Positions 7,772-14,908 are shown, counted from the first letter of the stretch. The stretch is DNA of 23,666 nucleotides from Rugosimonospora sp036494675 (GCA_036494675.1 DASXOA010000066.1:1-23666), one strand, 5' to 3'. The notes: generated from the sequence alone by a model not told the origin. Numbers and translations: made by a program.

Positions 7772-9139
7772 GTGACCGACTACCGGCGGCTGTCCTACTG
7801 GTTGTCCACAGTGGACGATCAGTTGATCCCCCGGCCGCGGCTGGCCGGCGACGCCGAGGTGGACGTGGCGATCGTCGGGGCCGGGTACACCGGGCTGTGG
7901 ACGGCGTACTACCTCGCCCTGGCGCGGCCCGCGCTGCGGGTGGCGGTGATCGAGGCGGAGACGGCCGGCTACGGGGCCAGCGGGCGCAACGGTGGTTGGT
8001 GCTCGGCGCTGTTTCCCACGTCCGTACCGGCGCTGGCCCGCAGGTACGGGCGGGACCGGGCCGTCGCGCTGCACCGGGCCATGCAGTCCACAGTGGACGA
8101 GGTGGGCCGGGTCGCCCGGGCCGAGGGCATCGACTGCCACTACCGCAAGGGCGGGACCGTGGTGCTCGCCCGCACGCCGGCGCAACTGTCCCGGGCCCGG
8201 GCCGAGGCGGCCGAGTCGGCGGAGTACGGCCTCGGGGTCGACCTGCTGGACGGGCCGGCGGCCGAGCGGCGGTGCGGGGCGACCGGGGTGCTCGGCGGCA
8301 CGTACACGCCGGACTGCGCGGCGATCCACCCGGGCCGGCTGGTACGGGGGCTGGCCGTCGCCGTGGAGCGGCGCGGGGTACGCGTCTACGAACAGACCCG
8401 GGCGCTGGTCCTGCGCCCGGGATCGGTGGTCACCGGAACCGGGACGGTACGGGCCGCCACGGTGGTACGGGCCACGGAGGGGTACACGCCGGCGCTGCCG
8501 GGGCTGCGCCGCGAGATCGCGCCGGTCTACTCGCTGATGATCGCGACCGAGTCGCTGCCGCCCGGGCTCTGGGAGTCGATCGGGCTCGCCGAGCGGGAGA
8601 CGTTCTCCGACCACCGCAACATGATCATTTACGGCCAGCGGACGGTGGACGGCCGGCTGGCCTTCGGCGGCCGGGGTGCGCCGTACCACTTCGGGTCGCG
8701 GATCCGGCCCGGGTACGACCGCGATCCCCGGGTCTTCGCGGCGCTCCGCCGGACCCTGGTCGAACTGTTCCCGGCGCTGCGCGCGGTGGACGTGGAGTAC
8801 GCGTGGGGCGGCCCGCTCGGCGTGGCCCGGGACTGGACCGCCTCGGTGGGGTACAACCGCCGGACGGGGCTGGCCTGGGCCGGCGGCTACGTGGGCGACG
8901 GGGTGGCAACGGCCAATCTGGCCGGCCGGACGCTCGCCGACCTGATCCTGGACCGCGACAGCGACCTGGTCCGCCTGCCCTGGGTCGGGCACCGGTCACC
9001 GCGCTGGGAGCCTGAGCCGCTGCGCTGGCTGGGTGCCAATGCCGGGCTGCGGCTGATGAGCGCCGCGGACACCTCGGAGGCCCGCACCGGCCGGCCCTCG
9101 CGTGCCGCGGCGGCCTTCGGGCGGCTGATCGGCCACTGA
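7772..9139 (+). CDS. FAD-dependent amine oxidoreductase (DAO/PuuB-like)
   Basis: Flavoprotein of the D-amino-acid-oxidase fold, 455 residues from GTG 7772, 10 bp after the aminotransferase. The FAD loop VAIVGAGYTGLWTAYYLA (32-49) is followed by GASGRNGGWCSALFP (68-82), a signature of gamma-glutamylputrescine oxidase and glycine-oxidase relatives. A C-terminal WAGGYVGDGVATANLAGRTLADLIL segment closes the FAD site. The likely reaction is oxidation of an amine or N-substituted amino acid to an imine or aldehyde with release of H2O2 or reduction of an acceptor. Polyamine context favours a PuuB-like role, but no gamma-glutamylpolyamine synthetase is in the window. No strong ribosome site precedes the start, so translation is probably coupled. 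Confidence 0.75.
   Translation: MTDYRRLSYWLSTVDDQLIPRPRLAGDAEVDVAIVGAGYTGLWTAYYLALARPALRVAVIEAETAGYGASGRNGGWCSALFPTSVPALARRYGRDRAVALHRAMQSTVDEVGRVARAEGIDCHYRKGGTVVLARTPAQLSRARAEAAESAEYGLGVDLLDGPAAERRCGATGVLGGTYTPDCAAIHPGRLVRGLAVAVERRGVRVYEQTRALVLRPGSVVTGTGTVRAATVVRATEGYTPALPGLRREIAPVYSLMIATESLPPGLWESIGLAERETFSDHRNMIIYGQRTVDGRLAFGGRGAPYHFGSRIRPGYDRDPRVFAALRRTLVELFPALRAVDVEYAWGGPLGVARDWTASVGYNRRTGLAWAGGYVGDGVATANLAGRTLADLILDRDSDLVRLPWVGHRSPRWEPEPLRWLGANAGLRLMSAADTSEARTGRPSRAAAAFGRLIGH
7804..7816. repeat. GTCC-N5-GGAC palindrome, copy 1 of the exact 13-mer
   Basis: GTCCACAGTGGAC lies inside the oxidoreductase gene, reading Ser-Thr-Val-Asp with the rare codon ACA. The same 13-mer recurs at 8086-8098 and 12885-12897. 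The bases TTGTCCACA at 7802-7810 also match an actinobacterial DnaA box, which I take as coincidental. Confidence 0.6.
8086..8098. repeat. GTCC-N5-GGAC palindrome, copy 2 of the exact 13-mer
   Basis: Second exact GTCCACAGTGGAC, 282 bp after the first in the same gene, again Ser-Thr-Val-Asp with ACA. The surrounding residues differ, so this is not a duplicated protein segment. Confidence 0.6.
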
Positions 9140-9160
9140 GCCCCCTGCTTGCGACGGCCT

Positions 9161-9208
9161 GCCTGCGACCGTGGGGATGAGACGCCCCGCCTGCGACCGT
9201 TGGGATGA
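9161..9208. repeat. 20-bp direct repeat in the convergent gap
   Basis: Two copies of a 20-bp unit (9161-9180 and 9189-9208) differ at one base and are spaced at 28 bp; the unit begins GCCTGCGACCG and ends GGGATGA. A partial third copy precedes them near 9147. They fill the 78-bp space between the oxidoreductase stop and the DUF3499 stop. Function is unknown; a termination role or simple slippage duplication are the options. Confidence 0.5.
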
Positions 9209-9217
9209 ATGTCCGGA

Positions 9218-9574
9218 TCAGCGGGAGGGTGGGATCACCCGCAGGTGGCCACGCCTCCCGACCTGGGTGTCGGTGACCGGGACGGCCTCGTCCCGGCGCG
9301 AGGGCCGGCCGGCCTCGCGGACCGCTTCGGCCAGGGCGACCAGGTCGTCGCTGGTGGGCGGCGGCGGCTCGAATTCGCCGTCGTGCCGCACGAGATCCCA
9401 ACCGCGCGGCGCGGTCAGGCTGCGGGCGTGCTGCTCACACAGATCGTAGGTATGCGGTTCGGCAAACGCCGCCAGAGGCCCGACGACGGCGGTGGAGTCT
9501 GCGTAGACATAGGTCAGCGTCGCGACGGCAGGCTTCGGGCAGCCGTTTCGGGAACAACGCCGGGGAGACCTCAC
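9218..9574 (-). CDS. DUF3499 family protein
   Basis: Small actinobacterial protein of 118 residues matching the DUF3499 family, whose function is unknown. The N-terminus carries CSRNGC (Cys7, Cys12), then AVATLTYVYADSTAVVGPLA, then LCEQHARSLTAPRGWDLVR with Cys46 and His49. The C-x4-C and C-x2-H spacing looks like a small zinc site. The start is GTG 9574 with GGGGAGAT (complement of 9586-9593) 11 bases upstream. It is divergent from the zincin-like gene at 9688, the same pairing I recall for Rv3258c and Rv3259 in M. tuberculosis, which supports the identification. It is one of the lineage markers in this window. Confidence 0.85.
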   Translation of the reverse strand: MRSPRRCSRNGCPKPAVATLTYVYADSTAVVGPLAAFAEPHTYDLCEQHARSLTAPRGWDLVRHDGEFEPPPPTSDDLVALAEAVREAGRPSRRDEAVPVTDTQVGRRGHLRVIPPSR

Positions 9575-9675
9575 TGGCGCACGGTATCTCCCCCGGCGTG
9601 TCCGTCTCTACCGTTGTCGGCGCGACACGCCGAACCGTCCGAGCACCGGCATCGGCCGGAGGTGCTCGGCAGGGC

Positions 9676-9681
9676 TAGTCT
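9676..9681 (+). promoter_or_regulatory. Probable -10 element of a leaderless transcript
   Basis: TAGTCT fits the actinobacterial TANNNT -10 pattern and sits exactly six bases before GTG 9688, so transcription would start on the first base of the codon. No Shine-Dalgarno at normal spacing is present. No clear -35 is seen. Confidence 0.45.
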
Positions 9682-9687
9682 GGCGGC

Positions 9688-10146
9688 GTGACCAGTCCCG
9701 AACCTCGTGGTAGCCGCTTCGGCGGGCCCGGCCGCCGTCCCCGGCGCGACCGGCACGGGCGAGGCCTGCGTGGCCGGCTGGTCCCGGCGAACGTGCCGCT
9801 GTCCCGCACCAAGGCGGAACTGTTCGACGACCTGGTCCTGGACGCCGTGGAGGCGCTGGAGCGGCAGTTCGGCAAGGAACTGGCGGGCGTGGAGTTCGCG
9901 GTGGAAGAGGTACCTCCGGATCTCAACGTGTACGACTCGGACGTGCTGGAGGACGGCGAGGTGCCGCTGGCCCGGCTGCTCCCGGGCGGCCCGGGGCGGA
10001 TGAACGTGCCGCCCCGCATCGTGCTCTACCGCCGGCCCCTGGAGTTCCGGGCGATCGACCACGAGGACCTCGCGGATCTGGTGCATGACGTGATCATCGA
10101 GCAGGTGGCCAACCTGCTGGGCGTCGACCCCGAGGACCTGGCCTGA
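9688..10146 (+). CDS. Zincin-like metallopeptidase-family protein with degenerate active site
   Basis: 152-residue member of the short metallopeptidase family (Zincin_1, formerly DUF1025). The N-terminus RRPRRDRHGRGLRGR (16-30) followed by VPLSRTKAELFDDLVLDAVEALE is the form usual in actinobacteria. Canonical members carry HExxHxxFGID near the C-terminus. Here the aligned stretch is EQVANLLGVDPEDL (138-151), so the first His, the Glu and the second His read Glu138, Gln139 and Asn142. It should therefore not hydrolyse peptides by the usual zinc mechanism and may be a structural or binding protein. GTG 9688 is kept as start because the basic N-terminus is typical of these relatives and a leaderless -10 lies just upstream. 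Confidence 0.75.
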   Translation: MTSPEPRGSRFGGPGRRPRRDRHGRGLRGRLVPANVPLSRTKAELFDDLVLDAVEALERQFGKELAGVEFAVEEVPPDLNVYDSDVLEDGEVPLARLLPGGPGRMNVPPRIVLYRRPLEFRAIDHEDLADLVHDVIIEQVANLLGVDPEDLA

Positions 10147-10147
10147 A

Positions 10148-10169
10148 CCGGTTCCGGGCCCGGAACCGG
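10148..10169. terminator. Perfect 22-bp palindrome after the zincin-like gene
   Basis: CCGGTTCCGGG is followed immediately by its exact reverse complement, beginning one base after the stop codon at 10146. There is no T-run, as is common for high-GC intrinsic terminators. It lies between convergent genes and could end transcripts from both sides. Confidence 0.6.
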
Positions 10170-10241
10170 GCCCGGCGACGCGTCACACTGCCCGGGGCAT
10201 CTCCTCTGCGTTCATGGCCCCAGCGTTCGTCTCTCCTGCGC

Positions 10242-10499
10242 TCATGCGGCGCGACGTTTCAACTTGCGCCGCTCCCGCTCCGAGAGCCCACCCCAGATAC
10301 CGAACCGCTCGTCGTGACCTAGCGCGTACTCAAGGCAATCGGCCTTGACCTCGCATCGGGAACAGATCCGCTTGGCCTCCCGGGTAGAGCCCCCTTTTTC
10401 CGGGAAGAACGCCTCCGGGTCGGTCTGCGAGCACAGTGCCCGTTCCTGCCATTCCGGAGCGTTACCCAAGAGGTCGACCGCTTCGACTCGGCCGTCCAT
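10242..10499 (-). CDS. whiB: WhiB-family iron-sulphur regulator, WhiB2/WhmD type
   Basis: Small [4Fe-4S] transcription factor of 85 residues. The four cluster ligands are Cys23, Cys46, Cys49 and Cys55 (spacing C-x22-C-x2-C-x5-C), followed by the turn FGIWGGLSERERRKLKRR (66-83) with the DNA-binding basic tail. AAGGAGG (complement of 10507-10513), seven bases before ATG 10499, fixes the start; the open frame up to 10652 is not coding. Length, and position next to DUF3499, the zincin-like gene and fbiA, match WhiB2/WhmD in mycobacteria and WhiB in Streptomyces, which control septation and sporulation with WhiA. It has its own promoter with a strong palindrome at 10623-10638. Confidence 0.92.
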   Translation of the reverse strand: MDGRVEAVDLLGNAPEWQERALCSQTDPEAFFPEKGGSTREAKRICSRCEVKADCLEYALGHDERFGIWGGLSERERRKLKRRAA

Positions 10500-10583
10500 C
10501 AGCGTGCCTCCTTCTTTCGCACCGGCCGCGGCGCCGATGCAACCCCCCACGCGGAAGGCAATCCTTCCAATAAGTCCGATCAC

Positions 10584-10596
10584 TGGCGAATCGCCA
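10584..10596. promoter_or_regulatory. Small palindrome in the whiB leader
   Basis: TGGCGA-A-TCGCCA is a perfect 13-bp palindrome about 20 to 30 nt downstream of the predicted whiB transcription start. It could be a second protein site or a short hairpin in the 117-nt leader. Small palindromes of this size can occur by chance in GC-rich DNA. Confidence 0.35.
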
Positions 10597-10622
10597 TGCC
10601 CCACTCGAACAACCCCGTTGAA

Positions 10623-10652
10623 ATTACACGCGTGTAATACGTGCGCCGTCAA
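10623..10652 (-). promoter_or_regulatory. whiB promoter overlapped by a 16-bp palindrome
   Basis: On the minus strand TTGACG (10652-10647) as -35, an 18-bp spacer and TGTAAT (10628-10623) as -10 each match consensus at five of six bases. Transcription would start near 10616, leaving a leader of about 117 nt before ATG 10499. The perfect palindrome ATTACACGCGTGTAAT (10623-10638) covers the -10 and part of the spacer. A bound dimer would block polymerase, so repression is the simplest reading. Confidence 0.62.
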
Positions 10653-10738
10653 GCGGAACCTGATACATGAGGCCGTTCGGAGGTCTTTCGAACCCGCCGC
10701 TATCGCTTCCCTATCGATCCAGGCGACCGTGAGGTAAC

Positions 10739-10775
10739 GCTCGGTCGGCGAGTCGCAACAAATCGCCGACCGAGC
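10739..10775 (-). terminator. Terminator hairpin of fbiC
   Basis: GCTCGGTCGGCGA (10739-10751) and its exact reverse complement (10763-10775) form a 13-bp stem with an 11-nt A-rich loop. It begins 10 bp after the fbiC stop codon. No T-run follows on the minus strand, as is normal for actinobacterial terminators. It separates fbiC from the whiB promoter. Confidence 0.75.
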
Positions 10776-10784
10776 CCTCGCGGA

Positions 10785-13427
10785 TCAGGCCGGAACGTAG
10801 GTCGTGGTGCGCTGGCGTGGGGTACGCCCCGCCGCCACCGCGATAGCGGACAGTTGGGCGACGGTACGGGCGGAGCCGTGCTCGGAACCGGCCATCCGGG
10901 AAATGGTCTCCTCCATGAGCGTGCCGCCGAGGTCGTTCGCCCCGCCGCGCAGCATCGCCACCGTGCCCTCGTCGCCGAGCTTCACCCAGGAGCACTGCAC
11001 GTTGGCGATCCGGCCGTACAGCAGGATCCGGGCCATCGCGTGCACGGCACGGCTCTCCCGCCAGGTGGCACCCGCCCGCGCGATGCCGGCCAGATAGATC
11101 GGCGCGTTCGTGTGCACGAACGGCAGCGCGACGAACTCGGTGAAGCCGCCGGTCCGGTCCTGGATGTCGGCCAGCACCCGGAAGTGGCCGAGCCAGTGCC
11201 GGGGATGGTCGACGTGGCCGTACATCATCGTGGCGGACGAGCGGATGCCCAGCTCGTGCGCCGTGCTGACCACCTCGACCCAGGTCGCCGCCGGCAGCTT
11301 GCCCTTGGTCAACACCCAGCGGACGTCGTCGTCGAGGATCTCGGCCGCGGTGCCCGGGATCGTGTCCAGCCCCGCCTCGCGCAACTGCGCCAACCAGTCC
11401 CGCACCGGCACCCCGGCCTTCGCCGCGCCGGTGACGATCTCCATGGGCGAGAAGGCGTGTACGTGCATCCGCGGCACCCGGTTCTTCACGGCCCGCACCA
11501 GGTCTGCGTACGCGGTGGCGGGCAGCTTCGGGTCGATGCCGCCCTGCATGCACACCTCGGTCGCACCGTCCCGCCACGCCTCCTCGGCCCGGTCGGCGAC
11601 CTGCTCGACGGAGAGCCGGTAGGCGTCGGCGTCCCGCTCGCGCTGGGCGAAGGCGCAGAACCGGCAGCCCACGTAGCAGACGTTGGTGAAGTTGATGTTC
11701 CGGTTGACGACATACGTGACGTCGTCGCCGACGGCATCCCGGCGCAGATCGTCGGCGATGCGCGCGATCTCGTCGAGGGCCTGGCCGTCGCTCTCCAGCA
11801 GCGCCACGGCCTCGGCCTCGTGCTCGGGCCGCAGCAGCGCCGCGGGGTCGGACGCCGCGAGCCGGAGCCCGGCCAGCACCGTCGAGTCCGCCCGCTCGCC
11901 GGCGACCGTACCGGACGGGGCGGCCCCGGTCAGCGCCGCGGGTACGGCGGCTCCGGTCAGTGCCGCGTGCGCGGCGACCTCGGACCAGTCGCCGTACACG
12001 ACGTCGAAGTCCGAGCGGCGGTCGCCGGTACGCCCGGACGTGTCGACCTCCTCGTGCAGGTTGACCCGGCCACCGGGCGCCTCGTCCGGCTCCTGCCACG
12101 GACGGCCCACGGGATGGGCCGACTCGACGGCCAACCCGGACGACGGGTCGGCCAACGCGTCCACGTGACCGGCCAGCCGCGGATCGAGCCACGGGACGCC
12201 CCGCCGCACGTACTCCGGGTAGATCGTCAGTCGCTCGCGCAGCTCGAACCCGGCGGCGGCCGACCGCCGCGCCAACTCCTCGATCTGCGGCCAGGGTCGC
12301 TCCGGGTTCACGTGGTCCGGGGTCACCGGGGACACCCCGCCCCAGTCGTCGATGCCGGCCCGCAACAGCAGCGCGTATTCCTCGTCGATCAGGTTCGGTG
12401 GGGCCTGGATGCGCGCCTTCGGGCCGAGCACCAGCCGGGCCACCGCGATCGTGGCGGCCAGATCGTGCAGGTCGGCGTCCGGCATCGCGCGCATCGCGGT
12501 GTCCGGCTTGGCGCGGAAGTTCTGCACGATGACTTCCTGGATGTGCCCGTACTCACGGGCCACCCGGCGGATCGCGAACAGCGACTCGGCCCGCTCGGTG
12601 AGGGTCTCGCCGATGCCGATCAGCACCCCGGTGGTGAACGGCACACCGACCCGGCCGGCGTCCTCCAGGACGCGCAGCCGCACCGCCGGCTCCTTGTCGG
12701 GGGAGCCGTAGTGCGGGCCGCTGGGCTCGGACCACAGCCGGGTGGCGGTGGTCTCCAGCATCATGCCCATGCTCGGCGCGACCGGCTTGAGTCGTTGCAG
12801 CTCCCCCCAGGACAGCACGCCGGGGTTGAGGTGCGGCAGCAGCCCGGTCTCCTCCAGCACCGCGATCGCGCAGGCGCGCAGATAGTCCACAGTGGACTCA
12901 TAGCCGCGCTCGTGCAGCCATTCTTTCGCCACCGCCCAGCGCTCCTCGGGGCGGTCGCCGAGCGTGAACAGCGCCTCCTTGCAGCCCTGCGCGGCACCCT
13001 CGGCGGCGATGGCGAGCACCTCGTCGCGCTCCAGGTACGGCGCGGAGAGCCGATGCGGCACGGTCACGAAGGTGCAGTAGTGGCACCGGTCGCGGCACAG
13101 CCGGGTGAGCGGGATGAAGACCTTCTTGGAGAAGGTCACGACGCCCGGGCGGCCGGCCTCCACGAGTCCGGCGTCCCGGACCGAACCGGCCTGCGACAGC
13201 AGGCGCTCCAGCGCCTCGCCCCGGGCGCTCAGCAGGATGGCGGCCTCGTCGACGTCGAGGCTGCGGCCGTCGGCCGCCCGGCGCAGGGCCCGTCGCATGG
13301 CGGAATCCCCGGCGTGCGGCCGTTGCGCGTCGAAGTCCCCGGCGTCGGGCTCGGCGGTGGCGCCGGCATCGGGGCGGCGGACGGCGGGGATCGGGGTCGG
13401 CTCGAGCGCCGGGTGCTCTTCAGACAC
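10785..13427 (-). CDS. fbiC: FO synthase, fused CofG-CofH
   Basis: Two-domain radical-SAM enzyme of 880 residues that makes FO (7,8-didemethyl-8-hydroxy-5-deazariboflavin), the chromophore of coenzyme F420, from tyrosine and 5-amino-6-ribitylamino-uracil. The CofG half has its [4Fe-4S] ligands Cys111, Cys115 and Cys118 in CRDRCHYC. The CofH half has Cys584, Cys588 and Cys591 in CYVGCRFC. Both show the CX3CX2C spacing, so both are probably active. An Ala/Pro-rich linker of roughly 100 residues, near 420-520, joins the halves. Start GTG 13427 has no Shine-Dalgarno but has a leaderless-type -10; ATG 13298 (residue 44), where family similarity begins, is an alternative. It lies close to fbiA-fbiB, so most of F420 biosynthesis is clustered; FbiD/CofC is not in view. 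Confidence 0.93.
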   Translation of the reverse strand: MSEEHPALEPTPIPAVRRPDAGATAEPDAGDFDAQRPHAGDSAMRRALRRAADGRSLDVDEAAILLSARGEALERLLSQAGSVRDAGLVEAGRPGVVTFSKKVFIPLTRLCRDRCHYCTFVTVPHRLSAPYLERDEVLAIAAEGAAQGCKEALFTLGDRPEERWAVAKEWLHERGYESTVDYLRACAIAVLEETGLLPHLNPGVLSWGELQRLKPVAPSMGMMLETTATRLWSEPSGPHYGSPDKEPAVRLRVLEDAGRVGVPFTTGVLIGIGETLTERAESLFAIRRVAREYGHIQEVIVQNFRAKPDTAMRAMPDADLHDLAATIAVARLVLGPKARIQAPPNLIDEEYALLLRAGIDDWGGVSPVTPDHVNPERPWPQIEELARRSAAAGFELRERLTIYPEYVRRGVPWLDPRLAGHVDALADPSSGLAVESAHPVGRPWQEPDEAPGGRVNLHEEVDTSGRTGDRRSDFDVVYGDWSEVAAHAALTGAAVPAALTGAAPSGTVAGERADSTVLAGLRLAASDPAALLRPEHEAEAVALLESDGQALDEIARIADDLRRDAVGDDVTYVVNRNINFTNVCYVGCRFCAFAQRERDADAYRLSVEQVADRAEEAWRDGATEVCMQGGIDPKLPATAYADLVRAVKNRVPRMHVHAFSPMEIVTGAAKAGVPVRDWLAQLREAGLDTIPGTAAEILDDDVRWVLTKGKLPAATWVEVVSTAHELGIRSSATMMYGHVDHPRHWLGHFRVLADIQDRTGGFTEFVALPFVHTNAPIYLAGIARAGATWRESRAVHAMARILLYGRIANVQCSWVKLGDEGTVAMLRGGANDLGGTLMEETISRMAGSEHGSARTVAQLSAIAVAAGRTPRQRTTTYVPA
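12885..12897. repeat. GTCC-N5-GGAC palindrome, copy 3 of the exact 13-mer
   Basis: GTCCACAGTGGAC on the plus strand; the fbiC coding strand reads GTCCACTGTGGAC, Ser-Thr-Val-Asp with the rare codon ACT. The same sequence sits in a gene unrelated to that holding the copies at 7804 and 8086. Confidence 0.6.
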
Positions 13428-13433
13428 GTGTGC

Positions 13434-13439
13434 AGCCTA
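13434..13439 (-). promoter_or_regulatory. Probable leaderless -10 of fbiC
   Basis: On the minus strand TAGGCT (TANNNT pattern) is followed by exactly six bases and GTG 13427, with no Shine-Dalgarno. A CTTGCC segment about 16 bp upstream is a weak -35. Confidence 0.4.
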
Positions 13440-13463
13440 TGCCGCAGGTACGACGGGCAAGCC

Positions 13464-13498
13464 GTTCACCCGGATCCCAGGTGCGGATCCGGGTGAAC
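13464..13498. other. 14-bp perfect inverted repeat upstream of fbiC
   Basis: GTTCACCCGGATCC and its exact reverse complement flank a 7-nt centre, 37 to 71 bp before the fbiC start. The hairpin would be very stable. It could terminate transcripts from the membrane protein gene upstream or act as a regulatory site next to the fbiC -35. A terminator for that gene already seems to exist at 13572-13601, which makes the regulatory reading worth considering. Confidence 0.55.
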
Positions 13499-13571
13499 TC
13501 CCGCCCGCCCGGCCGGCGGCTCGCCCGTGCGGCGGCCGTCACCCGGCATGTCCACATGTGCCGGCACGCCG

Positions 13572-13601
13572 GCCGCCACCTGGCAGTTCCACGGTGGCGG
13601 C
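13572..13601 (-). terminator. Terminator hairpin of the GYGQP membrane protein gene
   Basis: GCCGCCACC and GGTGGCGGC form a perfect 9-bp stem around a 12-nt loop, starting 50 nt after the stop codon at 13651 on the minus strand. No T-run follows. Confidence 0.5.
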
Positions 13602-13650
13602 AGGGCGCCGGCCGGCATCGACCGGCTCCGGCCGAAGCGCGTGGTGAGGA

Positions 13651-14754
13651 TCACCCCCAGCGCTGGGTCTCCTCGCCGGATCCGGCCGGGCCGCCCTCGG
13701 GCTGGTTGCCGCTCGTCGGCGGGATGACCTGAGTCCGGTCGTACCCCTCGTCCGCACCGGACGGCGGCGTGGTCGGCGCCTCGCCGGCCGCGGGCCAGGC
13801 CGGGGCGGACTGCTCCGGCGTGGGTGGCGCCGAGCCGGGTGCCGGCTCGGCCGGCGGGGTGGGGTACGACCCGTACGGGGTGCCGAGCGGCGGAGCCGAG
13901 GACGGCGCACCGGTGGGCTGGTAGCCGGCCGGGGCCGGGTACGACGGCTGGTACCCGCCGGGCTGGCCGTACCCCGGCTGGCCGTAGGTCTGACCCGGTG
14001 CCGGCTGGCCGTAGGCGGCCTGGGCCGCTGCCGGCTGGCCGTAGGGCTGACCCGGCGCGGGCTGCCCGTAGGCCGGCTGACCGTACCCGGGCTGGCCGTA
14101 CCCCGGCTGGCCGCCCTGCTGACCGTACGGCTGGCCGTAGCCGGGCTGGCCGTACGGCTGGCCGGCCATCGGGTACGCCTGGGGAACCGGCTTGGGTACC
14201 GCGTAGGCGCCCTGCCACACCTGCCACACCAGGAACGCGGCGAGCGCGAACACCGCCAGCAGCACCAGCCGGCCCAGCAGTCCGAGGAATGCCGGACGGA
14301 AGCCGCCGCCGAACTGGTCACCGAGGACGTGGATGAAGCCGGCGAACAGGCAGACGATGCCGAACAGCCCGCCGAACGCATAGTCGATCAACGCGGTCAT
14401 CGTGATCACCCGGGCCCGCTGCGTGGCCGGCTTGATGTGGGTGACCAGCAGCACCGCACCCAGCGGGAAGAAGATCGACACGAGTCCGATGAAGCTGCCG
14501 AAGTCTCCGTCGGCGCGGGTGCCGAACCCGGCGCTGAAGCCCTGGAACACCAGGAACAGATCGATGAATCCCAGCAGCAGGAGCGCCGCCGCGGACAACA
14601 CCAGGACCAGGGCGGCGAGTTCGCGGTAGGGGGCGGTGAACTTGGTGGCGTCCCGCTGTTCCCCCGCCGCGGCGCCTGGTGGCGCCGGCGAAGGGCCTGG
14701 TGTAGCTGGTGGCGTACTGGCCGGATATGGCGATTGATCTGAAGGTTGGGTCAC
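13651..14754 (-). CDS. Four-helix membrane protein with GYGQP-rich tail
   Basis: Unrecognised integral membrane protein of 367 residues. A Pro-rich N-terminus (1-40) precedes four hydrophobic segments at about 46-70, 88-106, 116-145 and 156-180. A low-complexity cytoplasmic tail follows, with many GQPGYGQP-type repeats (198-267) and a Pro/Ala-rich end containing YDRTQVIPP (338-346). RDRTQV-like sites resemble Thr phosphorylation sites recognised by FHA domains in actinobacteria; that is speculation. Start GTG 14754 is chosen for the adjacent GGGGGAG (complement of 14758-14764); the frame is open to 15210 but would run into fbiA on the other strand. It is divergent from fbiA and parallel to fbiC, but hairpins suggest separate transcripts. 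A role in F420 metabolism is not indicated. Confidence 0.7.
   Translation of the reverse strand: MTQPSDQSPYPASTPPATPGPSPAPPGAAAGEQRDATKFTAPYRELAALVLVLSAAALLLLGFIDLFLVFQGFSAGFGTRADGDFGSFIGLVSIFFPLGAVLLVTHIKPATQRARVITMTALIDYAFGGLFGIVCLFAGFIHVLGDQFGGGFRPAFLGLLGRLVLLAVFALAAFLVWQVWQGAYAVPKPVPQAYPMAGQPYGQPGYGQPYGQQGGQPGYGQPGYGQPAYGQPAPGQPYGQPAAAQAAYGQPAPGQTYGQPGYGQPGGYQPSYPAPAGYQPTGAPSSAPPLGTPYGSYPTPPAEPAPGSAPPTPEQSAPAWPAAGEAPTTPPSGADEGYDRTQVIPPTSGNQPEGGPAGSGEETQRWG
13954..14163 (-). repeat. GYGQP-type coding repeats
   Basis: Degenerate short repeats encode variants of GQPYGQPGYGQP and AYGQPAPGQ in the membrane protein tail (residues 198-267). On the plus strand the recurrent core is GGCTGGCCGTA. 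Such Tyr/Gln/Gly/Pro-rich tails are probably disordered and may drive self-association; length variation between strains is likely. Confidence 0.75.
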
Positions 14755-14792
14755 ATCTCCCCCTTGGTCAAGGTGGGCGGGTTTGCCCCGCG

Positions 14793-14798
14793 AGCCTA
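14793..14798 (-). promoter_or_regulatory. Possible -10 of the GYGQP membrane protein gene
   Basis: TAGGCT on the minus strand fits TANNNT and would give a leader of about 30 nt before GTG 14754, enough for the GGGGGAG ribosome site. No clear -35 is visible. Confidence 0.3.
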
Positions 14799-14908
14799 GC
14801 GCCGTGCGGGCCGGCGCGCCGGACGCCGAGCACGTGTTGCCGGCCGGGGTGCCGCGAGGTTGCCGGGCCCCGACACCCGGCCGCGGCCGCTGCGGGAGGA
14901 TTGACGTC

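Noticed and set aside
7802..7810. TTGTCCACA, a perfect actinobacterial DnaA box
   Set aside because: Single box inside a gene, part of the recurrent GTCC-N5-GGAC palindrome; there is no cluster and no dnaA or dnaN nearby, so this is not an origin.
10605..10622. TCGAAC...GTTGAA resembling an SOS (LexA) box
   Set aside because: The centre is six bases instead of four and one half-site is imperfect.
10500..10652. Upstream extension of the whiB reading frame to 136 residues
   Set aside because: A perfect AAGGAGG fixes ATG 10499, and the extension would run through the predicted promoter and its palindrome.
10854..13496. 880-codon open frame on the plus strand, antisense to fbiC
   Set aside because: It is the mirror of a long GC-rich gene; its translation is rich in Gly, Arg and His with no recognisable domain, while the minus strand encodes a complete FO synthase.
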